NCBI GenBank assembly: GCA_043557195.1
Contig: CP121314.1
Span: forward strand, 2,976,001-3,040,000
Origin: Jejuia sp043557195
Lineage (GTDB): Bacteria; Bacteroidota; Bacteroidia; Flavobacteriales; Flavobacteriaceae
DNA length: 64,000 nt
Direction of reading: 5' to 3'
Made by a program: the position numbers and the translations under genes. This document shows, one piece after another, positions 1 through 8,792 of this stretch (positions within the stretch are counted from its first letter, which is position 1; each line of letters starts with the position of its first letter). The notes under the pieces are model-generated. The model worked only from the letters and a program-made list of their open reading frames with translations. It was not told the DNA's origin and did not search any database.

Positions 1-478
1 AGAGGCACTTTCAAAGGTTGACGGCTATCTTGCTAAAGGCTATATTTATGAGTACGATGATGAGCCAGAACTTGCAGAAAAGTATTATAAAATGGCCATA
101 GAAGTGGGTGGTTCACTTACCTGCTTTAATAAACTTGCAACGTTTTACGAAAACAAAAACCAACCAGAAAGTGCCATAAAAATCATAGAGGAAGCCAGTA
201 CCAAGCATCAACGCAATGCATTGCATTATCAAATAGGTAAAGTGGCAGCAGAGTATAACGTAGCCTTAGAAAAGGGCGAAAAATGTCTGCAAACGTATAT
301 AAATAACTATTCTGCAAAAGATGGTGTTCCAAAGGCTTGGGCGCACTACCGTTTGGCGCAAATTCACACGCACAAGCACAACAAGTTGCAGGCGTTGGCG
401 CATATAGATTTAGCGCTCCAAGAATTACCCAAGATTAAACCCTTTAAAGTTCAAAAAGAAAAGATTTTGCAGCTTTAA
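1..478 (+). CDS. TPR-repeat protein, C-terminal fragment (5' end outside window)
   Basis: The reading frame is open from base 2, upstream of the first in-window ATG at 92, so this is the 3' part of a longer gene. The fragment is made of tandem 34-residue helical hairpins of TPR type, seen as a repeated Y-x-x-A / A-x-x-Y pattern (LAEKYYKMAIEVG, PESAIKIIEEA). TPR arrays usually serve protein-protein contacts. No signal peptide or catalytic domain lies in the visible part, so its cellular role cannot be named. The stop codon is followed at once by a dispersed intergenic repeat (479-636). Confidence 0.75.
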   Translation, partial: EALSKVDGYLAKGYIYEYDDEPELAEKYYKMAIEVGGSLTCFNKLATFYENKNQPESAIKIIEEASTKHQRNALHYQIGKVAAEYNVALEKGEKCLQTYINNYSAKDGVPKAWAHYRLAQIHTHKHNKLQALAHIDLALQELPKIKPFKVQKEKILQL

Positions 479-636
479 TATTTGGGCGTTACCACAAGGG
501 TCGGGCTTTCCGTTATATCTTTTTAAAAGCGTCATTACGAGGAGCGAGCGACGTGGCAATCTGTTAAATACATTTCCATCATGTAGAGTTAGTTCTTTTT
601 TGTTTTTAAAAAGGATGCCACTACAATCCCTAACGC
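479..636 (+). repeat. Dispersed intergenic element, copy 1 (long form)
   Basis: It begins directly after the TPR stop codon with TATTTGGGCGTTACC, continues with CAAGGGTCGGGCTTTC, and ends with CAATCCCTAACGC (624-636). The same ends, with a different and shorter middle, occur at 16158-16246 (+) and 35809-35891 (-). GCGTTA near the left end can pair with TAACGC at the right end. This copy carries an extra internal stretch near 531-563 (GTCATTACGAGGAGCGAGC, then GGCAATCT) that looks like another common flavobacterial palindromic repeat. Function unknown; it could be a MITE- or REP-like element or a structured 3' UTR. Confidence 0.7.
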
Positions 637-722
637 AAAAGAAACTTCCGTCTTCTAAATTTAGTTTCGAACTTTTAAACATTAAGCTTTGAACTTTAAA
701 CTGATAGTTTGATATTTGTTAC

Positions 723-2078
723 ATGAATGTACATTTTATAGCCATTGGCGGTGCAGCAATGCACAATTTAGCATTAGCACTTCACAACAAAGGATACAAC
801 GTAACAGGAAGCGACGATACCATTTTCGAACCTTCAAAATCAAGATTAGAGGCAAAAGGGTTATTGCCCAAAAGTTTTGGTTGGTTTCCAGAAAAAATCA
901 CTTCAAAATTGGATGCTATTGTTTTGGGGATGCATGCAAAAGCAGATAATCCAGAGTTGTTAAAAGCTCAGGAACTAAGCGTTAAAATTTACAGTTACCC
1001 AGAGTTTTTGTACGAGCAATCCAAACACAAAACCCGTGTTGTGATAGGTGGAAGCCATGGAAAAACAACAATAACCTCCATGATTTTACATGTAATGCAT
1101 TACCACGACAGAGATGTAGATTATATGGTAGGCGCACAATTAGAAGGGTTTGATGTAATGGTAAAACTCACTGAGGACAACGATTTTATTGTTTTAGAAG
1201 GCGATGAGTATTTAAGTTCACCAATTGATAGACGTCCAAAGTTTCATTTGTATAAACCTAATATTGCACTGTTAAGCGGTATTGCTTGGGATCATATTAA
1301 CGTATTTCCAACTTACGAAAACTATGTAGCGCAGTTTAGTATTTTCGTAGATTCTATTGTATCTGGTGGTAGTATCAATTACAACGAAGAAGACCCAGAA
1401 GTAAAGCGAGTAGTAGAGGCTAGTGAAAATACCATTAGAAAACTACCATACCAAACACCAGCGTATACGGTGGAAAGCGGACAAACACTTTTGGAAACAC
1501 CAGAAGGCGACTTACCAATTGAAGTATTTGGAAAGCACAACCTAAATAATTTGGCGGGCGCCAAATGGATTTGTCAGCATATGGGCATTGACGAAGACGA
1601 TTTTTACGAAGCCATTTCTACATTTAAAGGCGCTAGTAAACGTTTGGAAAAAATAGCTGAAAGTAAAAATAGCGTAGCATATAAAGATTTTGCGCATTCG
1701 CCTAGTAAAGTTGAGGCCACAACCAAAGCGGTTAAAGAACAATACCACAACCGAACCTTGGTAGCTTGTTTAGAGTTGCATACGTATAGTAGTTTAAATG
1801 CTGAGTTTTTAAAAGAATACAAAGGCGCACTTGATGCCGCCGATGTAGCAGTAGTATTTTATTCGCCGCATGCTGTGGAAATTAAAAAATTAGAAGAAGT
1901 ATCGCATCAACAAATAGCAGATGCTTTTCAGAAAGATGACTTAATTATTTACACCAACCCAGACGATTTCAAAAACTTTTTGTTTTCTCAAAACTTTGAT
2001 AATAAAGCCTTATTGCTAATGAGTTCTGGTAATTATGGAGGTTTGGATTTTGATGCGGTTAAAGAATTAATTGTTTAA
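723..2078 (+). CDS. mpl: Mur ligase family protein, Mpl-like (UDP-MurNAc:tripeptide ligase)
   Basis: This 451-residue protein has the three-domain Mur ligase layout. An N-terminal Rossmann-like UDP-binding domain starts HFIAIGGAAMHNLA. The ATP P-loop is GGSHGKTTITSM near residue 110. A central Glu/Asp motif (VLEGDEYLSS) follows, and the C-terminal domain ends in MSSGNYGGLD. The N-terminal GSD motif and the C-terminal end resemble Mpl, which attaches recycled L-Ala-D-Glu-mDAP peptide to UDP-MurNAc in the cytoplasm. MurC is the alternative, but the truncated N-terminal UDP domain and the end sequence fit Mpl better. It stands alone on the plus strand, convergent with the dienelactone hydrolase gene. 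Confidence 0.75.
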   Translation: MNVHFIAIGGAAMHNLALALHNKGYNVTGSDDTIFEPSKSRLEAKGLLPKSFGWFPEKITSKLDAIVLGMHAKADNPELLKAQELSVKIYSYPEFLYEQSKHKTRVVIGGSHGKTTITSMILHVMHYHDRDVDYMVGAQLEGFDVMVKLTEDNDFIVLEGDEYLSSPIDRRPKFHLYKPNIALLSGIAWDHINVFPTYENYVAQFSIFVDSIVSGGSINYNEEDPEVKRVVEASENTIRKLPYQTPAYTVESGQTLLETPEGDLPIEVFGKHNLNNLAGAKWICQHMGIDEDDFYEAISTFKGASKRLEKIAESKNSVAYKDFAHSPSKVEATTKAVKEQYHNRTLVACLELHTYSSLNAEFLKEYKGALDAADVAVVFYSPHAVEIKKLEEVSHQQIADAFQKDDLIIYTNPDDFKNFLFSQNFDNKALLLMSSGNYGGLDFDAVKELIV

Positions 2079-2079
2079 C

Positions 2080-2961
2080 CTATTTTAGGTTCTTTTTAAA
2101 GAATTTTATAGTGCGCTCCCAAGCTAATGTAGCTGCAGGTTCATCATACCTAGGTGTACTGTTATTATGAAATCCATGATTAACACCAGGATAAAAATGG
2201 GCTGTATATTCAATGTTATTTGCTTTTAAGGCAGTTTCATAATTTGGCCATCCAGCATTAACACGTTTATCTAATTCAGCAAACTGTAATAGTAACGGGG
2301 CTTTAATTTGAGACGCGTCTTCAGCAGATGGTTGTCTTCCATAGAATGGTACAGCGGCTTTTAAAGTCGGTATTCTAACGGCCATCATATTAGATATCCA
2401 TCCACCAAAACAAAAACCAACTACTCCTATATTACCGTCACAATTTTTATGATTTTTTAAATAATTATATGCGGCGATAAAATCTTCCAGCATCTCATTT
2501 TTACCTCTTTTGCGTTGCATTTCTCTTCCTTCATCATCGTTTCCAGGATAACCACCTAAAGGAGAAAGTGCGTCAGGAGCTAAACTTATAAATCCTGCAA
2601 CAGCTGTTCTTCTTCCAACATCTTCAATGTATGGGTTTAATCCTCTGTTTTCATGAACTACAATGACTCCCGGGTATTTCTTGGCTTTTTTTGGTTTAGA
2701 AAGTAAGCCTTTAATAGTGCCTCCGCCTTTAGGAGAGTCATAATTAATAAAATCTGAATCAATACGAGGGTCATTAGCTTGAGTGACCAAATTATCTAAA
2801 TAATTCGGACTAATAAAACCTAGTAGAGAGGTAACCGTAATACCACCGACAGCATATAAAGACAATTTTTCAATAAACTGACGACGATCTAATTTGTTAT
2901 GTGCATAGTCGTCATAAAGGTCAAATACTTCTTGTTTTATATCTTCTTTTTTAAGTTTCAT
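2080..2961 (-). CDS. Dienelactone hydrolase family protein
   Basis: An alpha/beta hydrolase of 293 residues. The nucleophile elbow GFCFGG places Cys184 as nucleophile, as in dienelactone hydrolases, rather than Ser. A C-terminal GVNHGFHN supplies the catalytic His. The first 60 residues hold DRRQFIEKLS followed by a hydrophobic stretch, which looks like a Tat-type signal, so the enzyme is probably exported. This family hydrolyses cyclic lactone esters, but many members have unknown substrates. Its stop lies one base past the mpl stop, so the two genes converge with no room between them. Confidence 0.85.
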   Translation of the reverse strand: MKLKKEDIKQEVFDLYDDYAHNKLDRRQFIEKLSLYAVGGITVTSLLGFISPNYLDNLVTQANDPRIDSDFINYDSPKGGGTIKGLLSKPKKAKKYPGVIVVHENRGLNPYIEDVGRRTAVAGFISLAPDALSPLGGYPGNDDEGREMQRKRGKNEMLEDFIAAYNYLKNHKNCDGNIGVVGFCFGGWISNMMAVRIPTLKAAVPFYGRQPSAEDASQIKAPLLLQFAELDKRVNAGWPNYETALKANNIEYTAHFYPGVNHGFHNNSTPRYDEPAATLAWERTIKFFKKNLK

Positions 2962-3071
2962 GATTTAGAATATTTAAAGGTGGTCGAAAACTTTTGGTAT
3001 TTATGTAATTTACAACTTTTATTTTGTTGTTCTAACTTTTAAATAAATCAGGCAATGGTACTTAAATAAAC

Positions 3072-4145
3072 TTAGTCGCTCTGTTCAAAATCCACCAAAA
3101 GCCCTTCAAAAATCCATTTAGCTAAAGCTTCTCTATTTTCATAATTCAAAATACGCCTTTGGTCTTTTTTGTTTTTAATATTACCCAATTCAATATAAAC
3201 CATAGCGGGTAAGGTGTTTTTTATAACATATAAACCTCGTGAACTTACAGTACCTGAATAGATGCGGTTGGGTTGGTGTTTTGCGTATTTCTTTTTAAAC
3301 GTATTATGAATGTTTAAGGCAAGTTGTTTTCCACTTTTACTCTTATGGTCGTGGTAAAAGAATACGTCAATATTTTTGCCTTTGCTTCTACTATCAATAT
3401 GCGTTACAATTAACCTTTGGTAAGCGCCTTTATGTTTTAAGTACAACTTATTTACTGCTTTGGTGCGCTCTCTTAGTCGTAATTTTTGACTTCTGGAAAT
3501 TGGGTGTTTTGGGTAATAGGTTTCATCATAATCTACTTCAAGTACTTTTTCATTTCGTATACCATCGTTTTTATCTTTAATTATAATGTAAACTTTGGCG
3601 CCGTTGGCTAAAAGTTTGCGAGCCAACCTTAAAGTAACGTCATAAGCATATTCATCTTCAGAAATAAGTTTGCCAGCATAGGTTTCTATAGCTCCAGGAT
3701 CTGGACCACCATGACCAGAAATTAAATAATAAACCCCACCTTTTAATGCGTCACTTTCTTTAATTATAGTTTCATGGTCTTTCCCAAAAATTGAGTTTGT
3801 AATAGTTTCTTTTTTAGAAACAATAATTGTATCCTTTGGTTTAGGAGATATAACAATGGGAATACTATCTTTTATTGACGAGATTTCAGGTTTGAGCAAT
3901 GTGTCTTTTTCTGGGATTGGTAAAAGATATACTTTACCAATTTGCAAACCATTATTTGGTTTCAATCTGTCTTTGTTTAATTCAATAAAAGGTTTTAAAT
4001 ATTTAGTTGGCTCTAAATCGTTCTTTCTTAATAATGAATAAACACCATCTCCATTTTCAGGAGTAACTTCCTTTGTTGAGGTTTGAGCAGAAACGGAAAA
4101 TACCATTACAGGTGAAATCAATAAAAATAGTAGCGTTTTATGCAT
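3072..4145 (-). CDS. N-acetylmuramoyl-L-alanine amidase family protein with LysM-like domain
   Basis: A secreted protein of 357 residues. It has a signal peptide (cleavage after VSAQ near residue 21), a LysM-like segment at about 30-78 ending in GKVYLLPIP, a linker, and an amidase_3-type zinc domain from about 135. Candidate zinc ligands are His145 in SGHGGPDPGA, a Glu in ISEDEYAYD (163-165), and the His in VTHIDSRS. Family members cleave the MurNAc-L-Ala bond in peptidoglycan during septum splitting or turnover. The catalytic domain is more divergent than classical AmiC, so the substrate is inferred. Minus strand, with about 70 nt to the lipoprotein gene upstream. Confidence 0.75.
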   Translation of the reverse strand: MHKTLLFLLISPVMVFSVSAQTSTKEVTPENGDGVYSLLRKNDLEPTKYLKPFIELNKDRLKPNNGLQIGKVYLLPIPEKDTLLKPEISSIKDSIPIVISPKPKDTIIVSKKETITNSIFGKDHETIIKESDALKGGVYYLISGHGGPDPGAIETYAGKLISEDEYAYDVTLRLARKLLANGAKVYIIIKDKNDGIRNEKVLEVDYDETYYPKHPISRSQKLRLRERTKAVNKLYLKHKGAYQRLIVTHIDSRSKGKNIDVFFYHDHKSKSGKQLALNIHNTFKKKYAKHQPNRIYSGTVSSRGLYVIKNTLPAMVYIELGNIKNKKDQRRILNYENREALAKWIFEGLLVDFEQSD

Positions 4146-4214
4146 TTAGCTGTTTATGTTCGTGAATTACTTCAATATAAACGATATTTAAGTGTGTTTA
4201 TTTTTGTAATAAAT

Positions 4215-5366
4215 TTAGTTTTCTGGTAAGCTACAATCTTTCAATTCAACTCCTAAAAGTTTCAAAGAAATCTTATTTAATGCAACGTTGTCATGAGAAA
4301 AGTGATATACACGATGCCAATGGGAGGTCGTTTCATTAGGTTGTAAAACTTTTAATGGAGCATTAGATTCTAACTCAAAAAAATCAGCACTATTATTATA
4401 AATTGGAATAGCCTCACCTTTGTATGGTTCATCTTGTACACTAACAAAAGAATTAGAATATAAAGAGTCTTTCTCTTTTTTGTATTGTACAATTGTAAGT
4501 CGGTTTTTACTTTTGGAATAGCAGCCATAAATATCAGGAGCTAGTTGTGGTGGTACACCAATTTTGCTGCGATACTTTCCATCGCCTTTGTATAATAAGA
4601 TGTTGTTTTTTAATTGTAATTTGGTGCTATCAAGAGTACCCATATATTGATAAATGTCTTTTAATTTAGCTTCACTTTTCAATGGGATAATTACAACGGT
4701 GTCATCCGTCCCTTGATACATGCCAGCACTCCACAATCCAACTAATCCAGTTTCCTTTTTCCAAGCGATAGTATCTTTATTTGTTAAGCTATTTTCAGTT
4801 TGAAACGCAACAAAATTTGTATTATCGTCAATTAAAATATTAAGGTGTTCTTGAATGTTTTTTTTGTTTAGTAATTTAATAGTTCTGTCAATTTCCAAAT
4901 TAAATGAAGTACCTACAAAATTAGTTAGTTGCATGGTTTTATGCATCCTCACAAAGTCTTCTCTGGTTTCTAATATTTGGTAAGATTCGGTATCAATGGG
5001 TTCAGGAACTTCCCAATTATCATCACTAATAGGCTCTATTTGTTGATAATAAAATGAAAATTGTCCACCTAATGGTCCTATCCACAGGCGCTCTTCTCCA
5101 CCAATTCCAGTGTTTTCTTCTAGTTTAGATATATTAATCCACCCATTATAACCGCCATTTAAACCTTGATGAGTGCTAGCTATTACCTTTCCTTGATGAT
5201 AAGGAGAAATAATAAGTCTGGATTGCCCTTTATTGGAGGTTAATTCAATAACATTAGTACTTGCTTTTATGATAGTCAAAAGTGAATGATAACTGGCTTT
5301 TGAAGGCGATTGTCTACATCCTATAACACAGACTGAAAAGAAAAGAAGTGCTAAGGCGTTTTTCAT
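4215..5366 (-). CDS. DUF6786-like lipoprotein of unknown function
   Basis: 383 residues starting with a lipoprotein signal whose lipobox is VIGC at about residue 16. The mature protein looks all-beta, with motifs such as GLNGGYNGWIN and ERLWIGPLGGQFS. It resembles the DUF6786 group of Bacteroidota, which may have an aldose-epimerase-like beta-sandwich fold; that comparison is from memory and was not tested. No catalytic residues can be named. It is the last gene before the amidase and starts 11 nt after the ACBP gene stop, so it probably belongs to the same minus-strand transcription unit as psd and cdsA. Confidence 0.6.
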   Translation of the reverse strand: MKNALALLFFSVCVIGCRQSPSKASYHSLLTIIKASTNVIELTSNKGQSRLIISPYHQGKVIASTHQGLNGGYNGWINISKLEENTGIGGEERLWIGPLGGQFSFYYQQIEPISDDNWEVPEPIDTESYQILETREDFVRMHKTMQLTNFVGTSFNLEIDRTIKLLNKKNIQEHLNILIDDNTNFVAFQTENSLTNKDTIAWKKETGLVGLWSAGMYQGTDDTVVIIPLKSEAKLKDIYQYMGTLDSTKLQLKNNILLYKGDGKYRSKIGVPPQLAPDIYGCYSKSKNRLTIVQYKKEKDSLYSNSFVSVQDEPYKGEAIPIYNNSADFFELESNAPLKVLQPNETTSHWHRVYHFSHDNVALNKISLKLLGVELKDCSLPEN

Positions 5367-5377
5367 TAAGGGTAATC

Positions 5378-5647
5378 TTATTTGCGATATAAGAAGTATT
5401 GATTTACCAAATCGATATAAGCTTGTTTCGCTTCATCTTCCGTAACATCTTTTACTTGAAATAATGCATTAGTTTTGAATGCATTTATAATTGACTTTTT
5501 GCTACGAGGTCTACCGTAATCATTAGTTGCTTTTTTGTAATAGGCGTAGAGTTTTAAAAGTATATCTGCAGGAAATGGCTCAGTATGTGCATTTACACGT
5601 GCAACAGCTTCTTCAAACACTTTATCTAACGATGATTCACTACTCAT
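5378..5647 (-). CDS. Acyl-CoA-binding protein (ACBP family)
   Basis: A small 89-residue helical protein. It shows the ACBP signature: an early FEEAVARV helix, the central LKLYAYYKKAT motif, GRPRSK, and a C-terminal helix EDEAKQAYIDLVNQY. ACBPs bind long-chain acyl-CoA in the cytoplasm and buffer or deliver it to lipid enzymes. The start codon overlaps the psd stop by 8 nt and cdsA precedes psd. That gives a compact cdsA-psd-ACBP unit linking acyl-CoA handling to phosphatidylethanolamine synthesis. Confidence 0.85.
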   Translation of the reverse strand: MSSESSLDKVFEEAVARVNAHTEPFPADILLKLYAYYKKATNDYGRPRSKKSIINAFKTNALFQVKDVTEDEAKQAYIDLVNQYFLYRK

Positions 5648-6296
5648 TAACTTCAGCTATAATACTCTCTCCTCCACGAACTTTTTGATTGAGCTCTACC
5701 TTTATTTTTGTATCCAGAGGTAAAAATAAGTCTACTCTAGATCCAAATTTAATAAATCCAGAATCTGCACCTTGCTTTGCAATGTCATCAACTTTGGCGT
5801 AGTTCACGATACGTTTAGCTAAAGCACCAGCAATTTGTCTGTAAAGCACTTTGCCGTATTTTGGGTTTTCTACAACTACAGTAGTTCGTTCGTTTTCTTC
5901 ACTTGCTTTTGGATGCCACGCGACTAGATATTTACCAGGGTGATATTTACTAAATACAACGTTTCCACTTACAGGATACCGCGTAACATGTACATTTAAA
6001 GGCGACATAAAAACACTTACTTGCAAGCGCTTTTCATTAAAATATTCTTTCTCGAAAACCTCTTCGATAACTACAACTTTTCCATCTACTGGAGATACCA
6101 CATTGCCATCGTTTTGTTGCGTATGGCGTTTAGGATTTCTAAAAAACTGTAAAATCAGAATCAGAAATACCAATAAAGTAACAAGAATCAATGTCCGCAA
6201 CCAAAATATTGAAACGAAACTGTCTGTCAATAAAAAGCAGGCAACTACAATGATTAAAGTAAAGAGTATTATTTTATGACCTTCTTTATGAAACAT
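5640..6296 (-). CDS. psd: Phosphatidylserine decarboxylase family protein
   Basis: 218 residues, the short Psd form. Two N-terminal membrane segments (about 10-50) precede a beta-rich catalytic domain with the lipid-facing motif VHVTRYPVSG. The autoprocessing site is the Gly-Ser pair in KFGSRVDLFLP, where self-cleavage makes the pyruvoyl cofactor of the alpha chain. It decarboxylates phosphatidylserine to phosphatidylethanolamine at the inner membrane. It overlaps cdsA by 11 nt upstream and the ACBP gene by 8 nt downstream, indicating translational coupling. Confidence 0.9.
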   Translation of the reverse strand: MFHKEGHKIILFTLIIVVACFLLTDSFVSIFWLRTLILVTLLVFLILILQFFRNPKRHTQQNDGNVVSPVDGKVVVIEEVFEKEYFNEKRLQVSVFMSPLNVHVTRYPVSGNVVFSKYHPGKYLVAWHPKASEENERTTVVVENPKYGKVLYRQIAGALAKRIVNYAKVDDIAKQGADSGFIKFGSRVDLFLPLDTKIKVELNQKVRGGESIIAEVNE

Positions 6297-7104
6297 AGTG
6301 TAAAATTCTTAAAAATAAGTAAATAAAAGGGGAAGCAAAAATGATACTGTCCAATCTATCAAGTAAACCTCCATGACCGGGCATAATAGTGCCACTGTCT
6401 TTTACATTGGCTTGACGCTTAAATTTTGATTCTATTAAGTCTCCTAATGTGCCAAATACAGTGACTATTATGGCAAGCATTAACCAATTTGTAAAATTCA
6501 ATGTATCAGTTAAAATAGAAATAAAATAGCTAGCGATACAAGAGAAAAACAATCCTCCCAAAAATCCTTCCACTGTTTTTTTAGGTGAAATTTTTTCAAA
6601 TAGTTTTTGTTTTCCAAAATTCTTTCCGATAATATAAGCAAAAGAATCATTTACCCAGACTAAAATAAAAGAAGCTAAGAGTATTTTAGGGCTAAAAACA
6701 CTAGCAATTAATTCTAGAAACACAAAACCACTTGAAAGGTAAAATGTAGTGATGATAAAGCGTTTTGTGCTGAAAAGAGGGATTGTTTTTCGAGAAAATA
6801 AATCTTTAATCAAAAATAAATCCACAAAAATAGTTAGTACGGTCAGTATCTGTGTAGCTTCATTTAAACCTGTGTCAGAGTTTAAAGCCATCCGCCAATA
6901 CCCAAAAACGACATACAGAATAACAAATATGAAATAGGGAATAATGCTCTTTAATTGAATTAATTTATTAAACTCAAATAAAGAAAGGAAACCTAGAATA
7001 AAAAACAGAACGATAAATGCATGAGGGGTATTTAAGCTAAGAACAACAATTAGTAACGTTACATATAGCAAACCAGATAGTGAGCGCAATAACATGTCTT
7101 TCAT
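6286..7104 (-). CDS. cdsA: Phosphatidate cytidylyltransferase
   Basis: 272 residues with about eight predicted membrane spans. The CTP transferase signature sits near the C-terminus, with SKFKRQANVKDSG, MPGHGGLLDRLDS and a final hydrophobic helix. It makes CDP-diacylglycerol from phosphatidic acid and CTP, the branch point for phosphatidylserine and acidic phospholipids. Psd, which acts later in the same route, overlaps its 3' end. The LUD protein gene lies 19 nt upstream on the same strand. Confidence 0.93.
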   Translation of the reverse strand: MKDMLLRSLSGLLYVTLLIVVLSLNTPHAFIVLFFILGFLSLFEFNKLIQLKSIIPYFIFVILYVVFGYWRMALNSDTGLNEATQILTVLTIFVDLFLIKDLFSRKTIPLFSTKRFIITTFYLSSGFVFLELIASVFSPKILLASFILVWVNDSFAYIIGKNFGKQKLFEKISPKKTVEGFLGGLFFSCIASYFISILTDTLNFTNWLMLAIIVTVFGTLGDLIESKFKRQANVKDSGTIMPGHGGLLDRLDSIIFASPFIYLFLRILHYVS

Positions 7105-7123
7105 ATTCTAAAGCTGCTTAAAA

Positions 7124-7732
7124 TTATAAATCCTCTAATAGCAGCAAATATAAGTTTTTTGCACTACTACCATAACTTAAAAAGTCTTTTTCATCTCCAG
7201 ATTTGAAATGCTTAATTGTTGTGATATTAGTTGGGATGTGTTGCCTGTTCTTCGATTTGATACCTCTTAATCCTTCGCCTATATTGTCAACAATTTGACT
7301 CGTTGTAGCAAAAACAATAACGTTAAAAGGTAATTCTGGTAATTTTTTCGTAGCAATTTGATTCGAACTTATAAGAAGGGAACCATCAGTAGCAATAAGA
7401 TTTTCGCAAGTGGTTAGAAAATAAGTAGCTTGATTAGAGTTTTTTGTTGCATCAATATTGCAAGACTTGAATTTTTCCCGAAGATTATCATCAATTAAGA
7501 AAGCGGGCTTATCTTCCCATGAGTTTTCTTGAATGATATAGTCGAAATTAGAGAATACTTCATTTAAATCATCGCAATACAAGAACTTACCACCATTAGC
7601 CTTAAAGTTTATTGTGAACTTTTCGTCTATCGGCAATTTAAGTTCTGGCATGTATTTACCACGGTCATCAGACTTTATTTCCTTTTCGGACGGTTTTGAT
7701 TTTAATCCGAAAATTTTCTTAAAAAGATTCAT
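7124..7732 (-). CDS. LUD domain-containing protein (LutC-like)
   Basis: 202 residues with a LUD (LutC/YkgG) domain. Recognisable parts are the TYFLTTCENLIATDGSLLISSNQ core, PFNVIVFATTSQIV, and a C-terminal KNLYLLLLEDL. LutC-type proteins take part in lactate utilisation with LutA/LutB, but those partners are absent here. In flavobacteria this stand-alone LUD gene commonly sits between ftsH and cdsA, as it does here, and its real role is unclear. The gene lies 110 nt downstream of the broken ftsH, which leaves room for its own promoter. Confidence 0.75.
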   Translation of the reverse strand: MNLFKKIFGLKSKPSEKEIKSDDRGKYMPELKLPIDEKFTINFKANGGKFLYCDDLNEVFSNFDYIIQENSWEDKPAFLIDDNLREKFKSCNIDATKNSNQATYFLTTCENLIATDGSLLISSNQIATKKLPELPFNVIVFATTSQIVDNIGEGLRGIKSKNRQHIPTNITTIKHFKSGDEKDFLSYGSSAKNLYLLLLEDL

Positions 7733-7842
7733 TCAGGTGCTTGCTATTAACCTTTTTTATTGAGAGTTTTCCAAATATAAAAAATCTTAAACTATTCATA
7801 AGATTAATTTAAGATTTTTACCAAAAGCTTAACGATATTCAA

Positions 7843-8787
7843 TTACTCTTCTGTTGTTTTTTCTTCTTTATCTTCTACTGGCTTCTCTTTTTCAAAAGGG
7901 CGCTTTCCAAATATTTTCTCGAGATTGTCTTTGAATATTACTTCTTTTTCTAAAAGTACTTCAGCTAGTTCTGTTAGTTTATCTTTATTCTCTTCCAGAA
8001 TTTTGATAGCTCTTTCGTACTGCTCTTCAATAATATCAGAAATCTCTTTATCAATCAATTCTGCTGTTGTTTCGCTATATGGTTTTGTAAATCCGTATTC
8101 GTTTTGTCCAGAAGAATCATAATAGGTTAAGTTACCAATTTTATCACTTAAGCCATAAATAGTTACCATGGCTCGCGCTTGTTTTGTTACTTTTTCTAGG
8201 TCACTTAAGGCACCAGTTGATATTTTATCAAAAATCACTTTTTCTGCAGCACGACCTCCCATAGCAGCACACATTTCATCTAACATTTGCTCTGGACGCA
8301 CAATTAAACGTTCTTCAGGTAAATACCATGCAGCTCCCAAAGATCTTCCTCGGGGTACAATAGTTACTTTTACAAGTGGCGCAGCATGTTCTAACATCCA
8401 ACTTACCACAGCATGTCCAGCTTCATGGAAAGCTACTGCTTTCTTTTCACTAGGTGTTATGATTTTATTTTTCTTTTCTAAACCACCAATAATTCTGTCT
8501 ACGGCATCCAAGAAATCTTGTTTGTCTACTGCTTTTTTACCGTTTCTAGCAGCAATTAATGCAGCTTCATTACAAACATTTGCAATGTCTGCTCCAGAAA
8601 AACCTGGTGTTTGTTTTGATAAGAAATCGGTATCTAAGTCTTTGGTTTTCTTAAGCGGTCTTAAGTGAACTTCAAATATTTCCTTACGTTCACGAACGTC
8701 AGGTAAGTCTACAAAAATTTGTCTATCAAAACGTCCAGCACGCATTAAAGCCTTATCTAAAATATCAGCTCTGTTGGTAGCAGCCAT
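7843..8787 (-). pseudogene. ftsH: ftsH, C-terminal fragment (AAA end plus zinc protease domain)
   Basis: This frame holds the second half of the ATP-dependent membrane zinc protease FtsH. It starts in the AAA second region of homology (MAATNRADILDKALMRAGRFDR, arginine fingers). The protease domain follows, with HEAGH at residues 121-125 of the fragment and a third-ligand Asp in LSDLEKVTK. The tail is acidic. The same frame is open a few codons further upstream and reads FGTNTNVIV, matching FtsH just before this point. About 75 residues normally lying between AVAGEA and GFGTN are absent. No start codon with a plausible leader is visible, so the fragment is unlikely to be made alone. Confidence 0.85.
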
Positions 8788-8792
8788 AACTA

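Noticed and set aside
8168..8668. Long open frame antisense to ftsH
   Set aside because: It is a mirror of the conserved ftsH C-terminal coding frame; its translation is Ser-rich without any recognisable domain.
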